This document shows positions 1-20,000 of a DNA stretch of 20,000 nucleotides, in pieces (positions within the stretch are counted from its first letter, which is position 1; each line of letters begins with the position of its first letter). A program made the translations under genes and the position numbers. The stretch is from the NCBI GenBank assembly GCA_964020155.1, contig OZ026551.1, forward strand, positions 5,747,374 to 5,767,373, read 5' to 3'. The notes under the pieces are model-generated. The model saw only the letters and a list, made by a program, of their open reading frames with translations, did no database searches and had not been told where the DNA came from. Origin of the DNA: Chondrilla cf. caribensis (lineage: Eukaryota; Porifera; Demospongiae; Chondrillida; Chondrillidae).

Positions 1-213
1 ATGCATACATACATACGTACGTATGTGGCACATACATTTGTGATACGTACATGTGTAGTCGACTGCCTTCTTCCTCCTAGCCGTGATTAGTTTTGTTTTA
101 GATTTGATTTAATTGTTCTTCTCTAATTCATTTTCAAAATTAATCATTTGTTTACTGTTCATTGTCTATTATTTCCTCTTGTATTATTGCTTACTGTTGT
201 TTGCTTCTTACAG

Positions 214-956
214 CAATCCACTGTGTTGGAAGTGAATCATTTCCACTACCAAAACTGGCCTAAAGATGGCCACCCGAACATCAGCACGCTTATCATGATG
301 ATAGCTGAAGTGATGAAAGTCAAACAGGGAAGACAACGGCCGATGCTTGTCATGTGCGAGTGAGTGTCCTCACAGCTCTTGTCTGCTATCATCCTTGTCG
401 ACCTGTACTATCTTCGTATTGTGTCCACTATTGCCATCACCACCATGACCCTCACTGTCACTCACTACCACTCTCACCATCACTATCACTCACCACTCAC
501 CATCACTGTCACTCACCGTCACTCACCATTCTCACTCATCACCACCCTCACTGTCACTCACTCTCACTCACCTTTCTCACTCAACACTACCCTCACTGTC
601 ACTCAGCATCACTGTCACTCACCACCACTGCCACCCTCACTATTACTCAACCATCACTCTCATCACCTCACTGTCACCCTCACTGTCACCCTCAATCACT
701 CCCACCATTCTCACTATCACTCTCACCCTCCTCCCTCCCCTACAGTGACGGTATGGACCGTACAGGTGCTTTCATATGCATTGCTTCTGAAATTGAGCAC
801 ACTAAACTGGAGGGGACGCTGGATGTGTTCCAGAGTGTGAAACTAGGTCGATGTCAGCGACCACACTTGGTCTCCAGTCAGGTCAGTACACATGCAGTGA
901 GGCAACCAGCTACACTTGACTTATACTGTACATTCCTGCATGTTACGTGTGTATAT

Positions 957-1012
<56 letters not shown>

Positions 1013-1254
1013 GCGTGTGTGCATGCATGCATGAGTGTGTGTGTGTGTGCATGTACGCGTGTGTGCATGTGTGTGTGTATGTATGCCACACATACTCCAT
1101 CCAAACAGTTACATATGAACACTTGGCTCACTGTACTGACATGCGATTCCCCTCCCCACCCCTGTACCCGCAGGAGAACTACTTCTTGTGCTACGAGACC
1201 CTTCAAGCCTACATACAGTCCTTTGATGGATATGCCAACTTCAAGGACATTTAA
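214..1254 (+). CDS. Receptor-type protein tyrosine phosphatase, 3' end (pseudo-catalytic D2 domain)
   Basis: Three exons join in frame: 214-359, 746-881 and 1174-1254 (stop TAA), with acceptors TTACAG, CTACAG and CGCAG and donors GTGAGT and GTCAGT. The 5' part lies outside the window. The product is the end of a PTP domain. It has the WPD-loop region as HFHYQNWPKDGHP, the phosphate-binding loop as VMCDDGMDRTG (its Asp codon is split across the first junction), the QRPHLVSSQ segment matching the Q-loop region, and the final YETLQAYIQ helix. The loop Cys and Arg are kept, but the general-acid Asp is Lys (WPK) and the usual His before Cys is Met. This is the pattern of inactive membrane-distal D2 domains of tandem-domain receptor PTPs, which regulate the active D1. 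The tail stops soon after the last helix, as in the family. Subfamily not determined. Confidence 0.88.
436..742. repeat. CACT/CACC low-complexity tract in PTP intron
   Basis: Irregular repeats of cactcacc and cactgtcac fill most of intron 360-745 and run into the pyrimidine-rich acceptor region. The long open frames here are artefacts of the repeat. Confidence 0.85.
957..1083. repeat. (GT)n microsatellite in PTP intron
   Basis: Nearly pure TG dinucleotides to about 1008, then interrupted copies with GTGCATG and ACGCGTG, inside intron 882-1173. Confidence 0.95.
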
Positions 1255-1370
1255 TTCTTATTTACTCCTATGTTGTGCGTTGTATTACAGTATGACGTGG
1301 TATATTTATAATATATAACTTGCAGAATGGTATATATATCGAGATTTGTGCTAATTTTGGATTGTGCTGA

Positions 1371-1518
1371 TTACGTCATTACGAAGCAAGGATTTGATTG
1401 GCTCCCGCACTCACAGCGCGACCTGAGGATTTGCCTGCTAACTCAAAGACTATAGCCGGAGACTCTAGAAACAGCCCTATATCTAAGTACCTATATCTGT
1501 TCACTTGCTACATCGAAG
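1371..1518 (+). promoter_or_regulatory. Promoter-like region and candidate 5' non-coding exon
   Basis: TTACGTCA (CRE-like) begins at 1371 and an inverted CCAAT box (ATTGG) lies at 1397-1401, followed by a CpG-containing stretch and a strong donor GAAG|GTGAGT after 1518. The natural partner is the acceptor at 3475-3476 (CTAAT branch-like motif, TTCATAG) just before the ATG at 3500. The link is inference; there is no transcript evidence. Confidence 0.4.
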
Positions 1519-1835
1519 GTGAGTTGACTGGTGTACGTAGGTAGATAACACGTTGTGCGCCTTAAACCTGATAAATATGTTCCTTTAATCATAGTATGGT
1601 TCGTGAGTTGGTTCAGCGTGTTTTGGTACGTAGCTCTGTCGCGCGATCACTAACAACTCCTTCAAACGTTTAGTCTGTGTCCCGAGGACGTACATACAGT
1701 CCTCTATTGTTATCGCGCTTTCGCCACCAATCAGTCTAGACGCGTAAAGCCTTATAGAATGTGCAACCGTGTGTACGTGTGTTTCCCCAAACCTCTTGAG
1801 TTAAGTGGTTATAAGAATATTCCGACAGGTGTCCG

Positions 1836-2278
1836 GGATCAAGTGCAGCGCCTGGACCAGCCATTAATCAATGTATAAGTAACCCTACCCCTACCCCTAC
1901 CCCTAGCCCTAGCCCTATCCCACCCCTGACCCTACACCTACCCCTACCTCTACCCCCACCCCTACCTCTACCCCAACCCCTACCCCACTCCTGACCCTAC
2001 ACCTACCCCTACCCCACCCCTGACCCTACACCTACCCCTACCCCACCCCTGACCCTACACCTACCCCTACCCCACCCCTACCCCTACACCTACCCCTACC
2101 CCACCCCTGACCCTACACCTACCCCTACCCCACCCCTGACCCTACACCTACCCCTACCTCTACCCCTACCCCTACCCCTACCCTAACCTAACCTAACCTG
2201 TTAGGATTAGGGTTAGGGTTAATTTTATACGTACGTATGTATTATATTTATGGCTGGTCCAGGCACTGCACTTGATCC
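1836..2278. mobile_element. Inverted-repeat element with telomere-like core
   Basis: A 29-nt sequence beginning GGATCAAGTGCAG and ending CCAGCCAT (1836-1864) recurs as its reverse complement at 2250-2278 with one mismatch. Both arms are followed inward by a short AT-rich stretch and then AACCCTA-type repeats, so the similarity continues in pattern. No ORF and no convincing target-site duplication was found; the right flank is (GT)n. It fits a non-autonomous, foldback-like element that carries minisatellite DNA, family unknown. Confidence 0.6.
1881..2222. repeat. CCCTA-type telomere-like minisatellite with strand switch
   Basis: CCCTACC-type repeats with a higher-order variant (ccctgaccctacacctaccc, several copies) run to about 2180, then become CCCTAACCTAACC, and after about 2200 switch to the other strand as TTAGGATTAGGGTTAGGGTTAA. 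The repeat resembles the metazoan telomere repeat TTAGGG but most units are CCCTAC, so it is interstitial and degenerate. Confidence 0.85.
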
Positions 2279-2842
2279 GTGTGTGTGTGTGTGTGTTCTG
2301 CCCCCCCCCCACACTCAATCGTGATTACACCACCTCTCTAATACGGGGTCGTAGTGGATCCTTGGTGCGGCTTAAACATATATACACGCAATTGTTGGAT
2401 TTGTAGTAATATGTGCTATAGAGACTGTTATTACTGTGTCAGTGTATAATGATGTGTAAATATTTAATAATCATTAGCGATTATGAATCGGCTTTGTCTC
2501 CATTATCCCACATCTTCAAGAGTGACAGCTGGTCATTGGGCATTTGATTGATCAGTGAATGTAGGGCTGATCAATGATTAGGACCGCAACACAGATGTTG
2601 TCTATCTTGATACTGAGATCATGCCAGGTGTATATTTAGACTGCATTATCTCTGATTTACTATTTTGTTTGCTGGTGTGGCAAATAGAATGACTACCTTA
2701 CCCCATCGAAATACATGTGTGAATTTGAGAGAATCTAGTGTTTGTAAGGGGGTTGTTTGGGTTGGTGACATGGAGTAGTCCAATGTAATTCACTAGCTGT
2801 TGGGTATTATCCACCTAATACGTATGTATACATGTCCCAGTG

Positions 2843-2866
2843 TACACACACTGCACACACACACAC

Positions 2867-2936
<70 letters not shown>

Positions 2937-2971
2937 AACACAGTGTCACATAAACACACACACACACACAC
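2843..2971. repeat. (CA)n microsatellite
   Basis: CA dinucleotides, almost pure at 2874-2932, with a second shorter block at 2954-2971. Confidence 0.93.
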
Positions 2972-3499
2972 TTGCAGGACATAAACAGCTCACAGTATGC
3001 ACTTGTACAATAGTTCAACTTCACGTAATAGTAAGGAAGGAAAGTTCCAGTAAACATAATTCATGTTATTTCCCTGGCTCTGTACTGTTGTACTGAGGCT
3101 GTAGTCAGCCCAGACAGGTTATACTTGGATCTATATTACAGCTTCTGTGGAAGGTGGTACATGAAGTCATTCTGTGCAGCCTTACAATACTCACTTTATT
3201 TGGTTGGCTTGGGAAGGTATACTCGTAGCTAGGCTATAAATCCACCGTCGCACCTAAGATTTGATACGAAAGTTGTTGTTGCCGTAGAATTCCTTAACAT
3301 TGTCCCACCCCACATTGTCCACCCCACGCATGGAGTGTTATGATAACTAGTTCAAGCATAGTTCATAGTTCATAGTTCAATTATAAATATGTTTGATATG
3401 ACCGATATCGCACAATGTACTCATTACACTGCATTGTACAATAAAATTTTGACCTATCTAATGATATTGTTCATAGGTTGTTGCTACTGTGTATTCAAG

Positions 3500-4345
3500 A
3501 TGATGTACGTTAAAGGCTCATTGAACACAAAGGCTTGTGAGAGCAATGACTCCGGCTTTGCTTTTAGCGATAGCCACCCCATTTTGACAGACCCGGTTGT
3601 TGAGAATAAGGAGATTGACAATCCTCTGCACCCTGAAGATGACTGCGAGGATGTCTTTGTCGGTGCCAGTGATGCAGTGCAGGAGGTGACCCAGCTGCTG
3701 AAACCCCTAGCTAAGACTCAAATGGATGAGGAGATCTCCAGTGGTTCTGAGGCCTCAGCTGATAGCTTACAACCTGATCCTAACAGCTGTTTCGACTACA
3801 AGCTCCCAGACGATGAAGAACCACAGCTAATCACAGCACAGGTAGAGACTGGTGGTGGCAACGCATGTACTGAGTACACCTTGGCAGCTGGAAAAGAAGC
3901 AATAGAGTTTGTTGCCTTCTCCACTGAAGAATCTCAAGACATACTGCAAGAAGCAAGCAGCGACACTGAAGACCCGATTCCCCAACCTCCCCTTTCCCAA
4001 GCACCTGCTCAGCAGCTCAGCACTGTGAGCGAACAGAAGAAGATGTCAAGTGCTACAAGTGCACTGGTTCAACAATGTAATCTGTATGATATCACCATCC
4101 AGGGGGGCAAATTAGGGGTTTCCCCAGGCCACATTCCAACTGAAATATTAGAACAACCCAAGACCTTTGACCATCCAGTGTTGACTGATCCACTTTTTAT
4201 TGATGACCACTTCTATCCCGGTCCAAGTCCAGGGAGTGGACATGCTTCACTTGGTCAATACTACACCGTCTCACTCCTTGTGACAGGACGTCTCCCCTTT
4301 CTGAGCAGTGCCATCTCTCATGACCAACTGGTCTTGCCTGGATAG
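3500..4345 (+). CDS. Acidic Ser/Pro-rich protein, not recognised
   Basis: One open exon from ATG 3500 to TAG 4343-4345, 281 aa. The frame is open back to an in-frame ATG at 3389, but a branch-like CTAAT and acceptor TTCATAG at 3475-3476 suggest an exon starting at 3477, so I take the double ATG just after it. If 3389 were used, the extra 37 residues would include a hydrophobic run (LMILFIGCCYCVF) that could pass for a membrane segment. The protein is rich in Asp, Glu, Ser, Pro and Gln and looks disordered. A motif HPxLTDP occurs twice, at about residues 26-32 and 225-231. No known domain was recognised. Codon-like composition and length argue for a real gene; function unknown. Confidence 0.6.
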   Translation: MMYVKGSLNTKACESNDSGFAFSDSHPILTDPVVENKEIDNPLHPEDDCEDVFVGASDAVQEVTQLLKPLAKTQMDEEISSGSEASADSLQPDPNSCFDYKLPDDEEPQLITAQVETGGGNACTEYTLAAGKEAIEFVAFSTEESQDILQEASSDTEDPIPQPPLSQAPAQQLSTVSEQKKMSSATSALVQQCNLYDITIQGGKLGVSPGHIPTEILEQPKTFDHPVLTDPLFIDDHFYPGPSPGSGHASLGQYYTVSLLVTGRLPFLSSAISHDQLVLPG

Positions 4346-4740
4346 TTCACTACCAGGCCTCATCACATGCAGCTGCCGAGGATTATATTGTGTGTGTTTG
4401 TGTGTTTAGATCTGCAGCTTAGTTGTAGTAGTCGTAGTAACTGTTAGCAGTGGTGTCTGTGTTGAACTGTAGCTACCTCGCACAGATATACACCATGTTT
4501 GTACCTTTTGTAAGTGTTAAAAATGCACTGCATGTGCATTGGTAGGTATTATACTTTTTTTCTATGTCGTTAATTTCATCACTTAAGACATTTGGAGTTG
4601 TGACTATTTCTGTGAATGTATCAGTGGAGCCTGTATAATACAGCCGCCTGCCAAGGATGGTCACCCAGGTTGACTCCCGATATACATACGTATCTGCTTC
4701 GTTTCATAATGTATAGGTAAAACCACCTGGCTCGTATAAT
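4346..4740. other. 3' flank of the 281-aa gene
   Basis: AT-rich, without repeats or convincing ORFs. Probably 3' UTR and spacer. No perfect AATAAA was seen on the + strand. Confidence 0.5.
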
Positions 4741-4744
4741 CCAA

Positions 4745-4860
4745 CCAATTAAGATAAAAATTGATTCGGGCGCCAAACACGTACGTAGCAGGTTTCGTCA
4801 TAGTGACTTTGACACGTGATTTGCATTTAACCCGCGCGGCATAGTAAGTTAACTCATTCA
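4745..4860 (+). promoter_or_regulatory. Promoter-like CCAAT / E-box / octamer cluster
   Basis: CCAAT lies at 4745-4749, a palindromic E-box CACGTG at 4813-4818, and directly beside it the octamer ATTTGCAT at 4819-4826, followed by a CpG-rich CCCGCGCGG. The three boxes in 80 bp, followed by an intron-bearing gene on the same strand, suggest the core promoter of the five-exon gene. Confidence 0.45.
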
Positions 4861-5420
4861 GTGTGGTACAAGAAACGGACTGATTTGCCTCCCAGCTCTA
4901 TTCTAATCGCAGAAGCGAAGAACGAAATCAAAGTAAGTAATTTACAACTACAGAAACTGTCTTTTAGAGGGCGAAGCGTTATGGAAAAAGACGGCGTGGA
5001 TGAAGCCGGAACGCGACCACGTTGTCTGTTGTCTGTGTGTGGTCTTGCTTCACTCCACTCGAAATACCGTCAAACGGCCTGTTCCGTAGACTGTATGGGT
5101 CCAACAGGACAACATTACGCTCAAACACACTCCAAACCCTACAACCAGCTGTTTACTAGCGGTGTCGATGTTTTTGTCCCCTATTCAGCCGCAACACCCG
5201 GATGTGATCCCTTCGTTTCCCGTCACCTTGCGGCATTACTTCTAGCCACCTCTACCCTCCGCTACTTTGGCAGACTTCACGCGTCGCATCTCTCTCCGTG
5301 TCCTTGTGTTTTGTTGATGACTATGATAGTTACTCTGGTCTACTTCACTTCTCTATCTCCACACTCAGTATCGAAATCTGAATATTATTTCTTAGACTGT
5401 GTTGCTGTTAGTGAGAGAAG
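4861..5420 (+). other. Probable 5' UTR exon(s) of the five-exon gene, with an overlapping open frame
   Basis: The stretch lies between the promoter-like cluster and the best ATG at 5421. A strong donor ATCAAA|GTAAGT after 4932 may end a first exon. A frame open through the whole stretch (internal ATG at 4981) gives a Cys/Ser/Leu-rich peptide with no recognisable domain, and it does not fit the frame of the downstream exons if the 5426 donor is used. I treat it as leader sequence, but a coding upstream exon is not excluded. Confidence 0.4.
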
Positions 5421-5437
5421 ATGGAAGTGAGTTTACC

Positions 5438-5479
<42 letters not shown>

Positions 5480-7209
5480 TGTGGGGGGTGCGTGGGGGTG
5501 TACATGTGTGTGTGCATGTGCACGTGTGCGTGTGTGTGTGTGTGATTGTGTGTGTATGCATGCATGTGTGATCACGTGAGCAGGGTATCATACCAGACAC
5601 TACACTACCACCAACACAATGTAACATGACATGGTAACACGACCCATAGTACTTCATATGATCCATTAGGGTACAGGAGTTCACAGGTGTAGATGTAGAT
5701 AGCATGTGAAGTGGTTCCATGTAGGTCACCTTGCCCACCTTTCAGTTGGCCCACTTCAAGTCACCCTGCACACTTCAGTTGGTACACTTGTTAGGTCTCC
5801 TAATTCCTACTAAGCTGTGTGATTTGACGACTCCTTATATTTTGTAGGATTCCAAGTTTGAAAAGAGGGGTCAAGTTGATCTTCCTACTGGGAAGAGAGA
5901 TGGCGAGGAGGAGGGAAGTGACCGGCTCCACAGCGTCCAGAGAATGGTATGTGCCTGTTCAACTAGCTCAAGTGTGTGCATGTTGTGTACATGTTTTGTG
6001 CATGTTGTGTGCATGTTGAAGTTTGGTGTGGGCTTGAGGCCACTCAAGAAGACTGTTAGAAAGTTGAACCGAATGTTTTCTAAACTCACGTGCACTGTGT
6101 GCACAGTCGTAATAGGACACATGGTATTACAGAGTGTCTGAGGGGAAAACGTACCTGCATATTTTCTTAGAAAAGATCAAAAGATTGATGTACTTGTTCG
6201 GCTTCCCAATCCACTTGCTTTATGGCTTCAGGAATATTGTTGTAACTAACCTACTAGTAGCATGATCATGAATCCATGATATGATGTGAATGAAGCACAT
6301 TTGTACGTATGTCATGATGGTTTGTAATTGGTCTTTGTCTCCAGGTGGCGAGCTCCGCCAACCTCATACTGCAGCACCTGTGCGTTTGTACTTTTTTGGA
6401 AGCTTTGGTAAGTGTTGAGGTGGTCTGTGGTGGGTGGATGTAGTGTGTGTGTCAATGTAAAGATTTGTGTCCTGTATGTGTGTATGTACATACATGTAGA
6501 TGTGGTTTGTGTGTACATATAGGGTGTGTGTACATACGTATAGGGTGTGTGTACATGTGGTTTGTGTGTACATATGTGGTGTGTGTACATGTGCGGTTTA
6601 TGTGTACATGTGTGGTTTGTGTGTACATATGTGGTTTGTGTGTACATGTGCGGTTTGTGTGTACATATGAGGTGTGTGAACATGTGTGTACATATGTGTC
6701 TGTGTACATGTGTGGTGTGTGTGTGTGGAATGTATTGCATATGTAGGTGTATGCATGCACAAATCTGTAGCATAATAAGGTTAATGGTACTGTGGATTAG
6801 TATGCTGCGTGTACACTTGTGGTTGTGGTGTGTTTTATTCACTGATTTCACCATTACTTTTGTAGGAGAAAGCAGGATTCCTTGAACGTGTACGAATGCT
6901 GTCAGCCACCAAGCAACCCAAGGACGACCGTACAGCCGAAGTATTCGAGGACTATCAGGTCCAGTACATCCTGATTGAAAACCCAACAGCAGCAGACGAT
7001 GGACCTGTCACCAAAGACCATGAGAAAATTCCAGCAAGAAATGAATCGGTTCTCCAGTACAGTGCGGGCTGCATACCTTTCCCAGGTGGTGGGAAGGGCT
7101 CGGTGGATGATTCAGGAAATTACTCCTTGACCAAAGACACCAATGGAGACAACCTCAGCTTAGAGACGCCAGTGAGTGATGGACTCACACACACACACAC
7201 ACAACACAC

Positions 7210-7246
<37 letters not shown>

Positions 7247-7265
7247 CACACACACACACACACAC

Positions 7266-7302
<37 letters not shown>

Positions 7303-8071
7303 GTGCACTCATACATACACCCATAGCATGCACCACTTTGTCCCTTGAACTGTTGTATCTCCATTCATCTTCACAATCTCTCTCCCATCAAAACAGGCAC
7401 CACCGTCTGAGATGCAACGTTCAAAAGCCCATGCCTCCTGCAATAGAAGTGGCTCTTGGAGTGATGATTCTGACTCCCCCACTCCTCCCCCTCACACCAA
7501 CACCTTTGTTGAGTATAACCATGATGAAGAAGAAGATAAGGAGATCCAGGGTCCTGTACAAGTGTCCGGTGTGAATGATGATTCTTGGAGCTACGCCTTT
7601 GACCGCATTCCTCTGCAGTACACCACTGGTGACTGGAACATCTCCTCACATGTCCTCACCTCCCCGGTTGAAGAAGACCCGGCCAACATCGTTCAACCTC
7701 AGCCAGTGCCCAGTCTTTTGGACACAGGACAGCAAGTGAACCAACACCCTCTGGCCAAACCTCCTGAGAGTCTCAAGGACAAGGAAGAAGTGGTGGTCAC
7801 TCCCGAGGAAGAATCAGTTATGCCGTTCTCTCAGGTTGTCATCACCCATAACCCAACTGCAGAGGATGACCCTCATCAGCAGACTCCGCCAGGTCATGGT
7901 CCGTTTCCCTCACCCTCGGCATTGGATGATCTACTCAGCATCACTGATGACCACGTCTACCTCACAACGGCAGTGGAAGAAAGTTGCAACCCCGGTGGAT
8001 CTGCCTGTATCGTTACCGGGTACAACCCTATCGTTAGTGCTGACAACACCAGCAGTCAAATTGTGTTATAG
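5421..8071 (+). CDS. Five-exon acidic protein, not recognised
   Basis: Exons 5421-5426, 5848-5946, 6345-6407, 6866-7171 and 7397-8071 join, all at phase 0, into a 382-aa frame. Donors are GTGAGT, GTATGT, GTAAGT and GTGAGT; acceptors are TTGTAG, CTCCAG, TTGTAG and AAACAG. The start ATGGAA is six bases before a donor, in good context (A at -3, G at +4), with an in-frame stop just upstream; the next in-frame ATG is 5944. Residues 36-56 (exon 3) are hydrophobic and Cys-containing (SANLILQHLCVCTFLEAL), followed by a charged EKAGFLERVR helix. The rest is acidic, Ser/Pro/Thr-rich and probably disordered, with acidic runs (HDEEEDKE) and several Tyr motifs (NYSL, SYAF, VYLT). Exons 4 and 5 are secure by length and splice fit; the 5' end is less so. 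No family recognised. Confidence 0.7.
5442..5560. repeat. (GT)n microsatellite in intron 1 of the five-exon gene
   Basis: Interrupted GT tract starting 16 bases after the donor at 5427. Confidence 0.93.
6425..6740. repeat. GTGTGTACATATGTGGTTT minisatellite
   Basis: About a dozen degenerate units of 17-25 bp built from gtgtgtacatgtggttt and gtgtgtacatatgtggt variants, in intron 6408-6865. Confidence 0.85.
7186..7302. repeat. (CA)n microsatellite
   Basis: CA tract with CAACACA interruptions, starting 15 bases after the donor of exon 4 in intron 7172-7396. Confidence 0.94.
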
Positions 8072-8242
8072 AATGGTTGTTAGGAATAAGCAGAGATTGG
8101 CTACCACCATTAAACTATGACTTCTAACAAACCGATCCAAACTTATCTTTGATTAGTGTTTTTCGTAGCATGATGTAATCACTTATGTAGTTATCAGTGG
8201 GTATCCTGAATAGTATTATTAGCTAAGTGATTACCCACTTAA

Positions 8243-8248
8243 AATAAA
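8243..8248 (+). terminator. Poly(A) signal AATAAA
   Basis: Canonical AATAAA 172 bases after the TAG of the five-exon gene, followed by a T-rich stretch (attattattattg). Confidence 0.65.
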
Positions 8249-8279
8249 GTTATTATTATTATTGTAATTATAACACAAG

Positions 8280-8285
8280 TTTAAT
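8280..8285 (-). terminator. Poly(A) signal ATTAAA for the convergent gene
   Basis: ATTAAA on the minus strand, 110 bases beyond the minus-strand stop codon at 8396-8398. Used together, the two signals would make the 3' ends meet or overlap near 8250-8280. Confidence 0.45.
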
Positions 8286-8395
8286 AATACCTACTATAAC
8301 CAATATCAATTGCTCGATTATAAACAGTACAAACAATACAGAGGATCATATACAGTACGTTACACTGGTTGTTGGCAACCTAGTTGGATACACAC

Positions 8396-19581
<11,186 letters not shown>

Positions 19582-19599
<18 letters not shown>

Positions 19600-20000
19600 C
19601 TGGACATGCAAACAAAGTAGAGTGGGTCATGTAGACTGGACATGCAAACAAAGTAGAGTGGGGTCATGTAGCAAGGACATGCAAACAACATGGAGTGGAG
19701 TCATGTAGATTGGACATGCAAACAAAGTAGAGTGGGGTCATGTAGACTGGACATGGAAACAAAATGGAGTGGGTCATGTAGATTGGACATGCAAACAAAG
19801 TGGGGTCATGTAGACTGGACATGGAAACAACATGGAGTGGAGTCATGTAGGCTGGACATGCAAACAAAGTGGAGTGGGGTCATGTAGCATGGACATGCAA
19901 ACAAAGTGGAGTGGGGCCATGTAGACTGGATATGCAAACAACATGGAGTGGAGTCATGTAGACTGGACATGCAAACAAAGTAGAGTGGGGTCATGTAGAC
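19582..20000. repeat. 36/37-bp minisatellite carrying a 3' splice site, runs off the right edge
   Basis: At least 12 units; CATGTAG recurs at 19592, 19628, 19665, 19702, 19739, 19775, 19807, 19844, 19881, 19918, 19955 and 19992. On the transcript a typical unit reads TTTGTTTGCATGTCCAG followed by TCTACATGACCCC, the inferred acceptor and first bases of exon 19599-19524. Some units have lost the AG. Confidence 0.92.

Larger units (their letters stand above)
1255..3499. other. Non-coding stretch between the PTP gene and the 281-aa gene
   Basis: No supported coding exon. It holds the PTP 3' UTR (no perfect AATAAA seen), a promoter-like stretch and possible 5' exon (1371-1518), the inverted-repeat element with a CCCTA core (1836-2278), a (CA)n tract (2843-2971), and a short direct repeat of agttcat at 3350-3380. 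If the 1518 donor joins the 3477 acceptor, most of this is one 1.96-kb intron. Confidence 0.6.
8072..8395. other. Tail-to-tail 3' UTR region
   Basis: Lies between the stop codons of convergent genes. It holds a poly(A) signal on each strand and a 10-bp inverted repeat, GTAATCACTT at 8175-8184 with AAGTGATTAC at 8225-8234, which could form a stem in the upstream gene's 3' UTR. No ORF of note. Confidence 0.6.

Noticed and set aside
1..213. Coding start of the phosphatase at 148
   Set aside because: The ATG at 148 is in an intron: a TTACAG acceptor at 208-213 precedes the conserved PTP sequence, and the rest of the domain must lie upstream.
1881..2222. True chromosome end
   Set aside because: Unique gene-bearing sequence lies on both sides and most units are not TTAGGG; it is interstitial.
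4861..5430. 189-codon open frame as an independent gene
   Set aside because: Starts at GTG, has no recognisable domain, and would continue out of phase into the next exons; better explained as leader sequence. A real upstream coding exon is not fully excluded.

Overview
The window reads as nuclear DNA of an animal. Genes are split into small exons by GT-AG introns, one gene is a metazoan-type receptor tyrosine phosphatase, a telomere-like TTAGGG motif occurs, and non-coding DNA is dominated by (CA)n/(GT)n tracts and minisatellites. The compact introns would suit an early-branching or other invertebrate (a sponge is my guess), but I cannot place the species. No bacterial operons, rRNA, tRNA or CRISPR were seen.

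Layout. (1) 214-1254 (+): last three coding exons of a receptor-type protein tyrosine phosphatase, ending its membrane-distal pseudo-catalytic domain. (2) 1255-3499: non-coding, with a promoter-like stretch and possible 5' exon near 1371-1518 and an inverted-repeat element (1836-2278) whose core is telomere-like CCCTA repeats. (3) 3500-4345 (+): acidic Ser/Pro-rich orphan protein of 281 aa. (4) 4745-4860: promoter-like CCAAT/E-box/octamer cluster, then a probable 5' exon and a five-exon orphan gene (about 5421-8071, +, 382 aa). (5) 8396-19599 (-): at least 16 exons of one long gene, tail to tail with the previous one and open at the right edge. The inferred exons join into one uninterrupted 745-residue frame: charged coiled-coil N-terminal part, acidic linker, two successive EF-hand/EF-hand/WW-like modules, basic C-terminal tail.

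The most interesting signal is in the introns of the long gene. Two minisatellite arrays (16805-17440 and 19582-20000) end exactly at exon 5' borders, and their monomers carry the 3' splice site plus the first exon bases, giving rows of decoy acceptors. One of these introns is 867 nt, divisible by three, and open in frame. There is also a recent copy of half an EF-hand exon (11731-11787), a 13-copy array of an exactly 103-bp hairpin unit (13158-14523), a pogo/Tc1-like miniature element (10433-10725), and dinucleotide tracts abutting several splice sites.

The calcium-binding/coiled-coil protein is probably cytoskeletal or ciliary, but that is inference. I see no evidence that the four genes act in one pathway. 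The two orphan (+) genes share a short motif and may be diverged tandem paralogues. All exon borders were read by eye from splice consensus and frame continuity.
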